Assembly: GCA_947453695.1 (NCBI GenBank)
Contig: CANGHW010000005.1
Coordinates: 1 to 43,090, forward strand
Direction of reading: 5' to 3'
From: Opitutia bacterium
GTDB lineage: Bacteria; Verrucomicrobiota; Verrucomicrobiia; Opitutales; Opitutaceae
Length of the DNA: 43,090 nucleotides
The stretch's first letter is position 1. Each line of letters starts with the position of its first letter. A program made the position numbers and the translations under genes. Below are positions 33,602 to 42,275 of the stretch, in pieces. The notes below the pieces were generated by a model, which saw only the letters and a program-made list of their open reading frames with translations, was not told where the DNA came from and ran no database searches.

Positions 33602-35010
33602 AAAAGCTGCCCGCCCCCACCTCGTTTGACCTCGCTGCGCACCGGCATCACGCCCTGAGCCGCCGGCAGTTTCTGCGCGGAGTGGGCGTGTCGCTGGCCC
33701 TGCCCTTGTTTGAGTCGGCTATTCCCGGGGCGTTGCGGGCGGCGACCGGACCGGCGGCGAGTCCGCTCGCCACGACGTCCACGGGCGCGCCGCTGCGCAT
33801 GGCGTTTGTCTATTTTCCGAACGGGGCGCATCAGGACAATTGGTGGCCTTCCGGCGAGGGCAGCGGGTTTCAGCTCGGCAAGACGATGGAGCCGCTCACG
33901 CCCTTGAAGTCGTCGCTGCAGGTGCTCGGCGGTCTCGACCACCAAAACGCCAAGGCGGGCAACGATGGCGCCGGTGACCATGCCCGCGCCAATGCCACCT
34001 TCCTCACCGGCGCCCGGGCGCGGAAGACGGACAGTGCGGATATCCAGGTCGGCGTGTCGGTCGACCAAGTGGTGGCGCAACGGGTGGGCCACCTCACACG
34101 CTATGCCTCGCTCGAGCTCTCGTGCGACAGCGTGCGCAAGTCGGGGCGCTGCGATTCCGGCTACTCCTGCGCCTACCAATACAATCTCTCGTGGCGCTCG
34201 CCCTCGGTGCCGATGGCCCCGGAGCCGAATCCGCGGCTCGTGTTTGAGCGACTCTTCGGCACGGGCCCCGCGGCGGAGCGGCAGGCGGCGTTTCGCCACC
34301 GGCAGGCGACGCAGAAATCACTGTTGGATTTTGTGCTGGAGGATACCCGTTCGCTGCAGCGTGACCTCGGGCAGACGGATCGCGCGAAGCTGGACGAATA
34401 CCTCACCGGCGTGCGCGAAATCGAGCAGCGCATCCAGCGCGCGGAGAGTTTCGGCGATCTGCCCGATCCCCACGCGGATACGCCGGCGGGCATCCCCGGC
34501 AACTACGGCGAGCACATGGATATCATGTATGACCTGCTCGCGATGGCCTTTGAGACGGACTCGACGCGCGTGGCCACGCTGTTGCTGGCCGGTGATGGTT
34601 CGAACAAGGCCTATCCGCAGATTGGTATTCCCGAGGGACATCATTATTGCTCGCACCACCGCAACGATCCCGACCTCGTCAACAAGATCGCGCGCATCGA
34701 CCGCTACTACATGGATCACTTCGCGCGTTTCCTAAAGCGGCTCGAAGAAAAGAAGGATATCGACGGGCGCTCCGTGCTGCACAATTCGATGATCGTCTAC
34801 GGTTGCGGCAATTCCGACGGCAACCGCCACACGCACGACAATCTCCCGATCCTCATGGCCGGTCGAGCCGGCGGCACGCTGAATTCGGGACGCTACTTGC
34901 AGCTCGGCGGGCGCCCGATGAGCAATCTTTTCCTCAGCATGACGGAGCGCATGGGCGTCAAGGACGTCGCACGCATCGGTGATTCGAGCGGCGTGGTGAA
35001 GGAAGTGTGA
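33598..35010 (+). CDS. Tat-exported DUF1552 (HXXSHH) protein
   Basis: A 470-residue protein with a twin-arginine signal (LSRRQFLRGVGVSLALPLF), so it is exported folded and may carry a metal or cofactor. The family motif HXXSHH is present at residues 349-354 (HYCSHH), following a segment with GDGSNKAYPQIGIPEGH. MRMAFVYFPNGAH-type sequence near residue 68 is also typical. DUF1552 genes are regularly found beside PSD-type genes such as the one upstream, with which this one shares an ATGA overlap, so the two products probably act together outside the cytoplasm. The function is unknown; a hydrolase fold related to alkaline phosphatase has been suggested for neighbouring families and is only an inference here. 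Confidence 0.93.
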   Translation: MKKLPAPTSFDLAAHRHHALSRRQFLRGVGVSLALPLFESAIPGALRAATGPAASPLATTSTGAPLRMAFVYFPNGAHQDNWWPSGEGSGFQLGKTMEPLTPLKSSLQVLGGLDHQNAKAGNDGAGDHARANATFLTGARARKTDSADIQVGVSVDQVVAQRVGHLTRYASLELSCDSVRKSGRCDSGYSCAYQYNLSWRSPSVPMAPEPNPRLVFERLFGTGPAAERQAAFRHRQATQKSLLDFVLEDTRSLQRDLGQTDRAKLDEYLTGVREIEQRIQRAESFGDLPDPHADTPAGIPGNYGEHMDIMYDLLAMAFETDSTRVATLLLAGDGSNKAYPQIGIPEGHHYCSHHRNDPDLVNKIARIDRYYMDHFARFLKRLEEKKDIDGRSVLHNSMIVYGCGNSDGNRHTHDNLPILMAGRAGGTLNSGRYLQLGGRPMSNLFLSMTERMGVKDVARIGDSSGVVKEV

Positions 35011-35064
35011 GGGGCGCGGTCGCGCCCTGCGGGAAGTGTTCTTGGTGCGCGAATCGTTGGAGCG

Positions 35065-35140
35065 GTAGCGGCAGTAGCCGGCGGTCTGTGACCGCCGTTC
35101 CGGTGCGCATATCCCCACGGCGGTCACAGGCCGCCGCTAC
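35065..35140. repeat. REP-like paired palindrome, family B
   Basis: Left arm: GTAGCGGCA, then GTAGC followed by the hairpin CGGCGGTC-TGT-GACCGCCG (35079-35097). Right arm, on the minus strand: GTAG then CGGCGGCC-TGT-GACCGCCG (35118-35140). As in family A the GTAG heads face outward and the stems are eight bases long, but the stem sequence differs. It lies between the convergent stop codons of the DUF1552 and spermidine-synthase-like genes, where it may also act as a bidirectional terminator. Confidence 0.75.
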
Positions 35141-35159
35141 AGACAGAGAGCCCGCAGGA

Positions 35160-37583
35160 CTACGGATTCTTTTTGTCGGGCGCGAAGAGGGCGCGGCGCA
35201 GGGCGTCGCGGCGGGGCGCGGAGCCGGTGAAGAACTCCTCGGGGAAGGTAACGAGTTTTAACATGTCGGTGTAGGAGGCGGCGCCGAGGGTAGAGTTGAG
35301 TTCGAGGCCGGCGAGGTATTGCAGGCGGAGGCTGCGATCACGGTTAATCTCGGCTTCGCGCAACCAGGCGGTGAAATCGGAGGCCCGGCCCGCGTAGGTG
35401 GCGAAGAGTTGGTTGGCGGTGTTGAAGCCCAGATCGGTGAGTGCCTGGTGCGCGACGGCGTGGTCAGGGCGATCGAGGCGCGACTGGGCCACATCGAGAT
35501 CGACGGAGAAGCCAGCGGGAGCGCCGAGCATCACGGTGTCGTAGCCGAAGCCTTCGTCGTCGTTGCCCCAGATCGAGCCGTGAGGGAAGACCGCGTAGAA
35601 CGTGGCCATCTCGCTCTGCACGACGGCGCGGCTGCTTTCGTAGAGCGGGACCCACTGGGTGACGAGGCCGCCGGGGTTGAGGTGGTCGCGGCAGAGCGTG
35701 AAATATTCCTGGGTGTAGAGCACGGCCGCGCCCTTCACCCATGGGTGGATGGGATCGGAGGTGATGATGTCGAATTTCTCGCGGGTGGTGGCGAGGTAGT
35801 GGCGGGCATCGTCATAGATAATCTGCACGCGGGGATCGTTGACGACGCGGTGATTTTCCACGGCGAAGCGCGGCGCGATGGTGCGCGGGATCAGCGGCTC
35901 GATCTCGCAAATCACGATCCGCTCGATCGACGGATAGGCGACGAAGGAACCGGCGGTGACGCCTGCGCCGCAGCCCACGATGAGCACGGATTTCGGCTCG
36001 CGATGGAGCAGGGCAGGGAGATGGCCGAGCATGCGCTGCAGGCGCATGTCCTTGAAGAGACTGGAGGCCTCGGTCTTGCCGCTGACGTGGAAGAAGCGCG
36101 CGCCCGTGCTGGATTCTGTGACGGCAACGGAGGCGTTGATCCCCTCGCCGAGGTAAAGGACTTTGGCGGTGGCGTCGTTGGTGGCAATTTGCCGTCCGTA
36201 GGCGACGAGTTGCCACGGGATGGGCGGGATGGACCACACGAGCACAGCGGTGACGAGCGCAGCACCGGCGAGACCGGCCCACGCGCGCGGACGGCGCGGG
36301 GCGAAGGCGAGGGCGGCGGCGAGTAACGAGAGGAGGAGGAGCGCGCGCGTGGCGCCCTGGGTGCCGAAGTCAGGAATGAGGTTGAGCCCCGTGACGACGG
36401 AGCCGGCGATCGCGCCGAGGGTATTGGCCGCGTAAGCGAGGCCGACGAGGCGACCAGTGTCCTGTCCCGGGGCCGAAAGCGCTGCGAGGGCGAGCGGGAA
36501 ACTCGCGCCCCAGAGGCAGGCGGCGGGAAAGATCGCCCACGCGCAGCGCACGAGATCGAACTGAAAATTGATGAGCGGGTTGGTGCCGGCATTGGCCTGC
36601 AACGGCCAAAACGGCAGCGACTCGCTGAGCGTGTAGGCGGCCCACGCGATGGCGGCGACGAGTAGCAGTTGGCAAAGACCCAGGGCGAAGCGTGGCGAGC
36701 GGGCGGAGCGGGCGATCAGCGCACCGGCCGAGCTACCCAAGCCGAGGCCCGTGAGAAACACCGCAAGAATCAGGGAAAACGTATAGACCGTCGCGCCCAA
36801 CAAAAGCGACAGCAGGCGCGTCCAAATCACCTCGGCGCCGAGGGCGCAGAGGCCGGATAGCGCGAGCGTCGCGAGCACCGCCGCGGACGCGACAGGGAAG
36901 CCGGAGGAGGGAGCGGTTGGCGTGGTGGGCGCGGTGAGTGGGGACTTACGGGCGCAGGCGAAGGCGATGGCGGCCACGAGCAAATTGAGCGCGACGGCGC
37001 AGCCAGTGGCGGTGGGGAGATCGTAGACGCGCAGGAGATAGAACCCGGCGACGAGTGCCCCGGCGACGGCTCCGAGGGTGTTACCGCCGTAGAACGTGCC
37101 GAGCCAACTGACGCCGCGCGGAGTGGCCTCCACCCAGCGGGCGATGGCCGGGAGCGTGGCGCCCATGAGCATCGTCGGAGGCAGGAGACACACGGCGCAG
37201 ATCGCACCGCGGCAGAGCAAGCCGAGGAACCCATAGCCGGCGAACTCCACGTAGAGCCGACTGAGGAAGGGCAGTGCGACGTGCACGAGCACGCCGCAGA
37301 GACCGATGCCCAGCTCGAGGGCCGCATAGACGCGGAGCGGGTGGTGGCGGGCCGAAAGAAACCTAGGCAAGAGCAGGCTGCCGAGGCACATGCCGCCCAT
37401 GAATGTGCCGAGCAGCACCGCGAGTGAGATGGCGGAGGAACCGATGACGAAGCCCAGGAGCTGAAACCAGACGACCTCGTAGATGAGGGCGGCGCAGCCG
37501 CTGCCGAAAAACAGCAGGAGCAGGACAGGCAGGAAACGCGGCGCGGACGGCGAGGGATCGTCGGTCGATGAAGGGGTTGTCAT
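35160..37583 (-). CDS. Fused MFS-like transporter/spermidine synthase-like protein
   Basis: An 807-residue protein. About the first 480 residues hold many hydrophobic helices in two similar halves, beginning GCAALIYEVVWFQLLGFVIG and with a second start near GLCALGAEVIWTRLL. From about residue 530 follows a spermidine-synthase-fold domain: VLIVGCGAGVTAG at 533-545, the acidic VICEIEPL, YDDARHYL with Asp591/592, and TSDPIHPW with Asp610. In true spermidine synthases the corresponding acidic residues bind decarboxylated SAM and putrescine; membrane-fused forms are common but their substrate is not established. It lies 111 bases downstream of the DUF1501 gene on the same strand and may be co-transcribed with it. 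Confidence 0.92.
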   Translation of the reverse strand: MTTPSSTDDPSPSAPRFLPVLLLLFFGSGCAALIYEVVWFQLLGFVIGSSAISLAVLLGTFMGGMCLGSLLLPRFLSARHHPLRVYAALELGIGLCGVLVHVALPFLSRLYVEFAGYGFLGLLCRGAICAVCLLPPTMLMGATLPAIARWVEATPRGVSWLGTFYGGNTLGAVAGALVAGFYLLRVYDLPTATGCAVALNLLVAAIAFACARKSPLTAPTTPTAPSSGFPVASAAVLATLALSGLCALGAEVIWTRLLSLLLGATVYTFSLILAVFLTGLGLGSSAGALIARSARSPRFALGLCQLLLVAAIAWAAYTLSESLPFWPLQANAGTNPLINFQFDLVRCAWAIFPAACLWGASFPLALAALSAPGQDTGRLVGLAYAANTLGAIAGSVVTGLNLIPDFGTQGATRALLLLSLLAAALAFAPRRPRAWAGLAGAALVTAVLVWSIPPIPWQLVAYGRQIATNDATAKVLYLGEGINASVAVTESSTGARFFHVSGKTEASSLFKDMRLQRMLGHLPALLHREPKSVLIVGCGAGVTAGSFVAYPSIERIVICEIEPLIPRTIAPRFAVENHRVVNDPRVQIIYDDARHYLATTREKFDIITSDPIHPWVKGAAVLYTQEYFTLCRDHLNPGGLVTQWVPLYESSRAVVQSEMATFYAVFPHGSIWGNDDEGFGYDTVMLGAPAGFSVDLDVAQSRLDRPDHAVAHQALTDLGFNTANQLFATYAGRASDFTAWLREAEINRDRSLRLQYLAGLELNSTLGAASYTDMLKLVTFPEEFFTGSAPRRDALRRALFAPDKKNP

Positions 37584-37694
37584 TCCGGTGCTGGGCAGAC
37601 GCGCCGGAGACTAGACAGTTGCCGGAAAGTGCTGGCGATGGGAATTCGCCGCGTGGGGACGGAAACTCCGATACCCCGGTCGGGGCGAGGAGGA

Positions 37695-39077
37695 TCAGAG
37701 GAAGCCCAGATTGGGTTGGGCGAAGCGGCCGATGTTGGGGAGGACGACGGGCAGGTTGCTCGCGCTGACGCCGAACCAGGTGGCGAGGGTGGCGCTGTAT
37801 TCGTCGACGCTCGTGCTGGGAATCCACCGGCCACGGCCGGTGTCGTCGTTGCCGCCGACGGCGAGGCTCATCATCCGGCCGTAGATGTCGCCACCCTGCA
37901 CGGCGCCGCCCATGATGAACTGGTGATTGCCCCAGCCGTGATCGGTGCCCCGGGCATTGGGCGCGAAGGTGCGCCCGAAGTCGGACGCCGTGAAGGTCGT
38001 CACTTGGTTGGCGACGCCGAGTTCCACTGTGGCGTCGTAGAAGGCCTTCATCGCGCCGCTGAGCTCGGTGAGCAGTGGGCCGTGGCCGGTCACTTGATCG
38101 TCGTGGAAATCAAAACCGTTGAGTTGGACGAAGTAGATCTGGCGCTTCAGGCCGAGGGTAGAGGCGACGGAGATCAGACGTGCCACCATCTTAAGATTCG
38201 CGGCGGTGGTGGTATTCGGGAAAATCGTGTTGAGCGTAGGCGCGCCGGGCAGCACGGAGCCGAGCAGGGCCTGGTCATCGAGCGCTTTCTTCGTCACAGC
38301 GGCGTGCGCGGCCGAGTGGAGATTCGGGTATCCTGCCGCGAGGATGCGGTCCCGGGCATTGTAGATCTGGCCGCGCACCCCGACGGGAGTGTCGGGCCCC
38401 ATGAGTAAATTGGGCACGCCACCGGCGCCCGTGGAGAACTGCAGCACGTTGTTGCCCCGCTGAAACGAGTTCACGCCGGCGAGGGTGACGAGCATCGAGA
38501 GCTGGCTGTTGGAGTTCTGTGCGTCGAGTAAGTCGGCCAGCCGTCCGCCCCAGCCGGTTTGGGCCGGAGTGTCGGAGATACTGCTCTGCCACTGTAGGGA
38601 TTGATCCGCGTGGGAAAACAACTGCAGCGGGAGTCCGCGCCCGGCGTTGTAATCGGCGAGAGTGATCGGACGGGCGAGACTGCCCACATTCGCCAGCACC
38701 GCGAGTTTGCCGTCGGCAAAAAGATCACGCAGCCCCGGCAGGGCGCTGTGCAAAGCCCAGGAGCGACCGTCGGAGAACTTTCGGGGCGAGATCGGCAGCA
38801 AGCCGGACTGGGCGACGGCCACATCGGCCCGCAACCGGGCGTAGGCGGAGTAGCCGGCAGGATCGCCGGGGATGAGCATGTTCGTCGCGTCGTTGCCGCC
38901 GTTGAGATAAAGGCAGACCAGGGCCTTGTAGTCGGGGGCGACGGCGGCGGCGCGCGGCCGGTCGAGGCCATCACTGGCGACGGCGGCGATCACCCGCAGT
39001 TGGGTGAGCGCGGAGAGCAGTCCGGTGGTGCCGACGGCGGCGCAGCATTGGCCGAGAAACTTGCGGCGGGAGGGCAT
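37695..39077 (-). CDS. Tat-exported DUF1501 protein
   Basis: A 460-residue protein starting MPSRRKFLGQCCAAVG, a twin-arginine-type signal. The body has CLYLNGGNDATNMLIP, a family hallmark, and further on TFTASDFGRTFAPN, GTDHGWGNHQFIMGG and a C-terminal region typical of DUF1501, a family placed in the alkaline-phosphatase/sulfatase-like superfamily. The His/Asp-rich motifs could bind metal. The ATG at 39077 is chosen; the frame open upstream to 39428 lies inside the DUF1800 gene. It follows the DUF1800 gene by 41 bases, the usual pairing of these two families. The reaction is unknown. Confidence 0.93.
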   Translation of the reverse strand: MPSRRKFLGQCCAAVGTTGLLSALTQLRVIAAVASDGLDRPRAAAVAPDYKALVCLYLNGGNDATNMLIPGDPAGYSAYARLRADVAVAQSGLLPISPRKFSDGRSWALHSALPGLRDLFADGKLAVLANVGSLARPITLADYNAGRGLPLQLFSHADQSLQWQSSISDTPAQTGWGGRLADLLDAQNSNSQLSMLVTLAGVNSFQRGNNVLQFSTGAGGVPNLLMGPDTPVGVRGQIYNARDRILAAGYPNLHSAAHAAVTKKALDDQALLGSVLPGAPTLNTIFPNTTTAANLKMVARLISVASTLGLKRQIYFVQLNGFDFHDDQVTGHGPLLTELSGAMKAFYDATVELGVANQVTTFTASDFGRTFAPNARGTDHGWGNHQFIMGGAVQGGDIYGRMMSLAVGGNDDTGRGRWIPSTSVDEYSATLATWFGVSASNLPVVLPNIGRFAQPNLGFL

Positions 39078-39118
39078 GGGCGAAGTAGAAGAGCGAAAAG
39101 GTGACAGGGGAAGGTAGG

Positions 39119-42100
39119 TCAGCGCTGCGTGGCGCTGTCGGGGCACACGAGGACGAGGTTGATGGCGGCTTTGACGCGATCGAGGGCGGTCACGTTTGGG
39201 AGCGCCGGGAGGGCTTGGAGCATCGTGGTTAACGAGGTGCGCGTGGCGGCGGTCATCTGGTTGGCGCAGAGCAGGAGGTCGAGATGGTCGATCAGTGCGG
39301 TGGGATTGTCCGCCCTGGCGAGAAATTCGGAGTAGTCTCCGACGACATAGGGCGACGGCCCCGACGCGGGCTGCGGCATCGTGCTGGGATCGCGGTAGAG
39401 GTAGCCCTGGAGCGTGCGGGGCAGCCACATGGCATTCGACGAATCGACGAGCTCCATCTCCGGCGAGACCAGTCCGGCGGCGGCCAGCGGTCCGACTGGT
39501 GCATAGGTCGGGGAGAAGAAATTGAACACCGTCTGCGCCATCAGCGGCATCTGAACCAGCAATCCAACGGGATTGTAGAGCATGCCTGCAGGGGAATAAC
39601 CGGTGGGGTTGTTGTAGAAGGAGTCATACCACTCGCCATTGGGCGCGGAAAAATTGAGGGCGCGGAACAGCGCGGTGAAACGGATGAGTGGCTCCCTCAG
39701 TTTGCCGTAGCCGATATTGTTTAGCACCGCGGGAGAGCGCGCCTCGTAGTCGGTGAGGATCGCCCGAACCACGGCCCCGAGATTGCCCCTTGTGCCGGTG
39801 CCGTCGTCGGCGAAGACCTGTGCCACACGATAGACGTAGGCGGGACTCGGATTGGCGGTGACGAGGCGTTGGATGAGATGCCGTGAAACGAAAGGGCCGG
39901 TGTTTGGATGTGCGACCAAGGTATCGAGCATCATCTTCAAATCCTGCGCGCCAGTCTGGTTCGCAGGCACCACCGTCAGACGCGCTCGGGTGAGCGGCAC
40001 CTGATCGACGCTCACGATGCGCTTCTCGGTGGTGTCATGGAAACGCGAGTAGTTCTGCATTGGCTGGAACCAATTGCTCTCCTCTGGAAACAACGCCCAT
40101 ACACCAGGTTGTTTTGAAGGCATAACCGGAAAGAAAAACGAATCGGTGGGCTGGCCGGCGTAAGCCCAGCCGGTGAAAACCTTGGCGGCCTCCGTGACGG
40201 CCGACTGATCATAGGTCGGGATCGGCTGGGCCGAGGCGTCGAGCAGCAACGTGCCATCGGGCTGGAGCTGCACGAGTCCGATGGTGAAGAGCTGCATCAC
40301 TTCGCGGGCGAAGTTCTCGTCGGGTGCGTTGCCGCGCACGGGGTCGGCCTTCTGGTTGCCGAGATGGCTCAACCACAATCCCATCGACGTGGAGAGCGTG
40401 ACATCCTCGAGCAATTGCCGGTATGTGCCGAAGGCGCCGCGCAGGAGAATGTCGTAATAGTTACCCTTCATCTGGCCAAGGCTCGTCTGCTCGTTACCAC
40501 TGGATCCGACGACCAAGAGCTCGCTCAACGCAAACGCCACGCGTTGCCGCAGCTGATCGGGTGCGGTCACCGCCATCTTCCACCACGCGACGCCCCAATC
40601 GCCGGGCACGACCGGGCCTTGGGCAACGGCGGACGGCGGCGGTTGAGGCTTCGCAATAGCACTAAAGGTCGCGCGGATCGTCGCTCGCGCCGACGTCATG
40701 GGCAGCGCCATCTGGTCATCGATCCAGCCGGGAATGCCGCGGGTCTGCAGCGCGGCGATGGTCGCGGTGGTCGGACCGTAGGTCGCCTGCGTGAGGAAGC
40801 GTGCGGCGTCGGTCTGGGTAGGCGACGTGAGGGCGCTGGCGGGTAGCGCGGGCGGTGCGGCCGGTGGTGTGAAGGCGATCGAGCCGCGCGCGGGCAAGAA
40901 GGCGGAACGGATTTCACCCGCGGGGAAATTGGCCGTGTCGATTTGCACCGTGATGTCACCGGTGAGCAAGGCGGCGACGATGTCATTGACGGAGTAGGGG
41001 CCCTTCGAAGCGATCGGCCAATAGAAGCTGCTGACCTGACCGCGGGGTAGATCGAGGACAAACGTGCCGTTGCCACCGGCAGACCCCAGCACGAGATGCG
41101 CGCCGGACTGGGTGGACGAAAGGTTGGAGAACGCGATGGAGACGTTGGCGCTGCTGGTATTGGGATCGAAAAATATCGTCGCAAACCCCGATGCCGTGGA
41201 TCCGGTGTTCGATGAGCGGAGAGAGGTAAAAAAGAGGCGCGACGTCTGCCCGAAGGCGGGCGGGGTGCCGGTGGTGGCGCTGATGTCGTAGACCTCGATC
41301 AGGGCGACGCCAGCCGAGGTGCGGGCATCGCCGGAGAGTTGGACAGTGTAGGCGCCGGGGCTGACGTTGACGATGACAGCGGCGTCAGCGGCATCGGTGG
41401 CAAAGGCGCCCGCCTGCGTGGTGGCGGACGCGAGCTGAGGCGCGGCGCCATTGGCGAGGGCGGCGGCGATCTCGGTGCCGACGGCATCGAGCACGCTGAG
41501 CTTGGGATCGGGGAGGGCACCGGGGACGCCGAAGGCGGCGAGGGCGGGGCCGATGCCGCGAATGAGGAGCTTGCGGGTGCCGGCGCCGGGATTGACGACG
41601 AAGCCGGCGACGGCGGCGTTGGCGCCGGTGCCGACTTGGAGGCGGGTGGCGATGTTGACGATCTGGCCGGGGCCGGAGACGTCGTAAACTTCGAGGAGCG
41701 CGACGCCGGTAGGCTCGGAGCCGAGGCCGGAGATCTGCGCCGAGTAGGCGCCGGGCGGGAGCGTGGCGACCACGACGGCGTCTTTGCTGTTGGTGGGAAG
41801 AGGGAAGGCGCCGACGGCGGTGAAGGTCGGGGAGTCGGAGGCGGCCCAGTTGTCGTTTTGCGCGACGACGGCGTTCTTGGAGTCGAAGATTTTGAGGGTG
41901 GGATCGGCGAGGGTGCCAGGGACGCCGAAGGCGGCGAGGCCGGGGCCGATGGCGCGGATGAGGACGGTCTTGGAGCCGCCGGAGATCGCGAAACCGCCGA
42001 AGAGGTTATTGGCGTCGGCGCCGACCTGACCGCGAGTGGAGATATTAGCGAGACGGGCGGTCTGCGCGTTGAGCGAAGCGAGCGAGGCGCAGAGCGCGAG

Positions 42101-42136
42101 GAGCAGGACGCAAAAACGAAGTGGCGGCAACGTCAT
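39119..42136 (-). CDS. Large exported DUF1800 protein with duplicated beta-domain and CHRD domain
   Basis: A 1005-residue exported protein. After a signal peptide (VLLLALCASLASLNAQ) come two copies of a beta-rich module common in verrucomicrobial surface proteins, about 27-153 and 154-285, each with IRAIGPGLAAFGVPG-like and GVALLEVYD-like motifs. Residues 298-415 match the CHRD domain (GAHLVLG, then LLTGDITVQIDTANFPAGEIR). The DUF1800 region starts about residue 440 (DAARFLTQATYGPT) and includes FAREVMQLFTIGLVQL and the C-terminal helices. The ATG at 42136 is chosen because it gives a proper signal peptide; 89 more codons are open upstream. It is paired with the DUF1501 gene 41 bases downstream. 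Its function is unknown; an envelope location is inferred. Confidence 0.92.
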   Translation of the reverse strand: MTLPPLRFCVLLLALCASLASLNAQTARLANISTRGQVGADANNLFGGFAISGGSKTVLIRAIGPGLAAFGVPGTLADPTLKIFDSKNAVVAQNDNWAASDSPTFTAVGAFPLPTNSKDAVVVATLPPGAYSAQISGLGSEPTGVALLEVYDVSGPGQIVNIATRLQVGTGANAAVAGFVVNPGAGTRKLLIRGIGPALAAFGVPGALPDPKLSVLDAVGTEIAAALANGAAPQLASATTQAGAFATDAADAAVIVNVSPGAYTVQLSGDARTSAGVALIEVYDISATTGTPPAFGQTSRLFFTSLRSSNTGSTASGFATIFFDPNTSSANVSIAFSNLSSTQSGAHLVLGSAGGNGTFVLDLPRGQVSSFYWPIASKGPYSVNDIVAALLTGDITVQIDTANFPAGEIRSAFLPARGSIAFTPPAAPPALPASALTSPTQTDAARFLTQATYGPTTATIAALQTRGIPGWIDDQMALPMTSARATIRATFSAIAKPQPPPSAVAQGPVVPGDWGVAWWKMAVTAPDQLRQRVAFALSELLVVGSSGNEQTSLGQMKGNYYDILLRGAFGTYRQLLEDVTLSTSMGLWLSHLGNQKADPVRGNAPDENFAREVMQLFTIGLVQLQPDGTLLLDASAQPIPTYDQSAVTEAAKVFTGWAYAGQPTDSFFFPVMPSKQPGVWALFPEESNWFQPMQNYSRFHDTTEKRIVSVDQVPLTRARLTVVPANQTGAQDLKMMLDTLVAHPNTGPFVSRHLIQRLVTANPSPAYVYRVAQVFADDGTGTRGNLGAVVRAILTDYEARSPAVLNNIGYGKLREPLIRFTALFRALNFSAPNGEWYDSFYNNPTGYSPAGMLYNPVGLLVQMPLMAQTVFNFFSPTYAPVGPLAAAGLVSPEMELVDSSNAMWLPRTLQGYLYRDPSTMPQPASGPSPYVVGDYSEFLARADNPTALIDHLDLLLCANQMTAATRTSLTTMLQALPALPNVTALDRVKAAINLVLVCPDSATQR

Positions 42137-42275
42137 GGAGGCGCCGGCAGGAAGGCGCGCCGTGATCAAACGCGCGCGGACGACGGGCGGGCAAGGGCGG
42201 AATCCCCTCAGGCGGCGCCCGAGAAGTTGCCCAGCGGCCGACGAAGGGCGGGAGGAAAACGGCGCAGGAAGCTCG

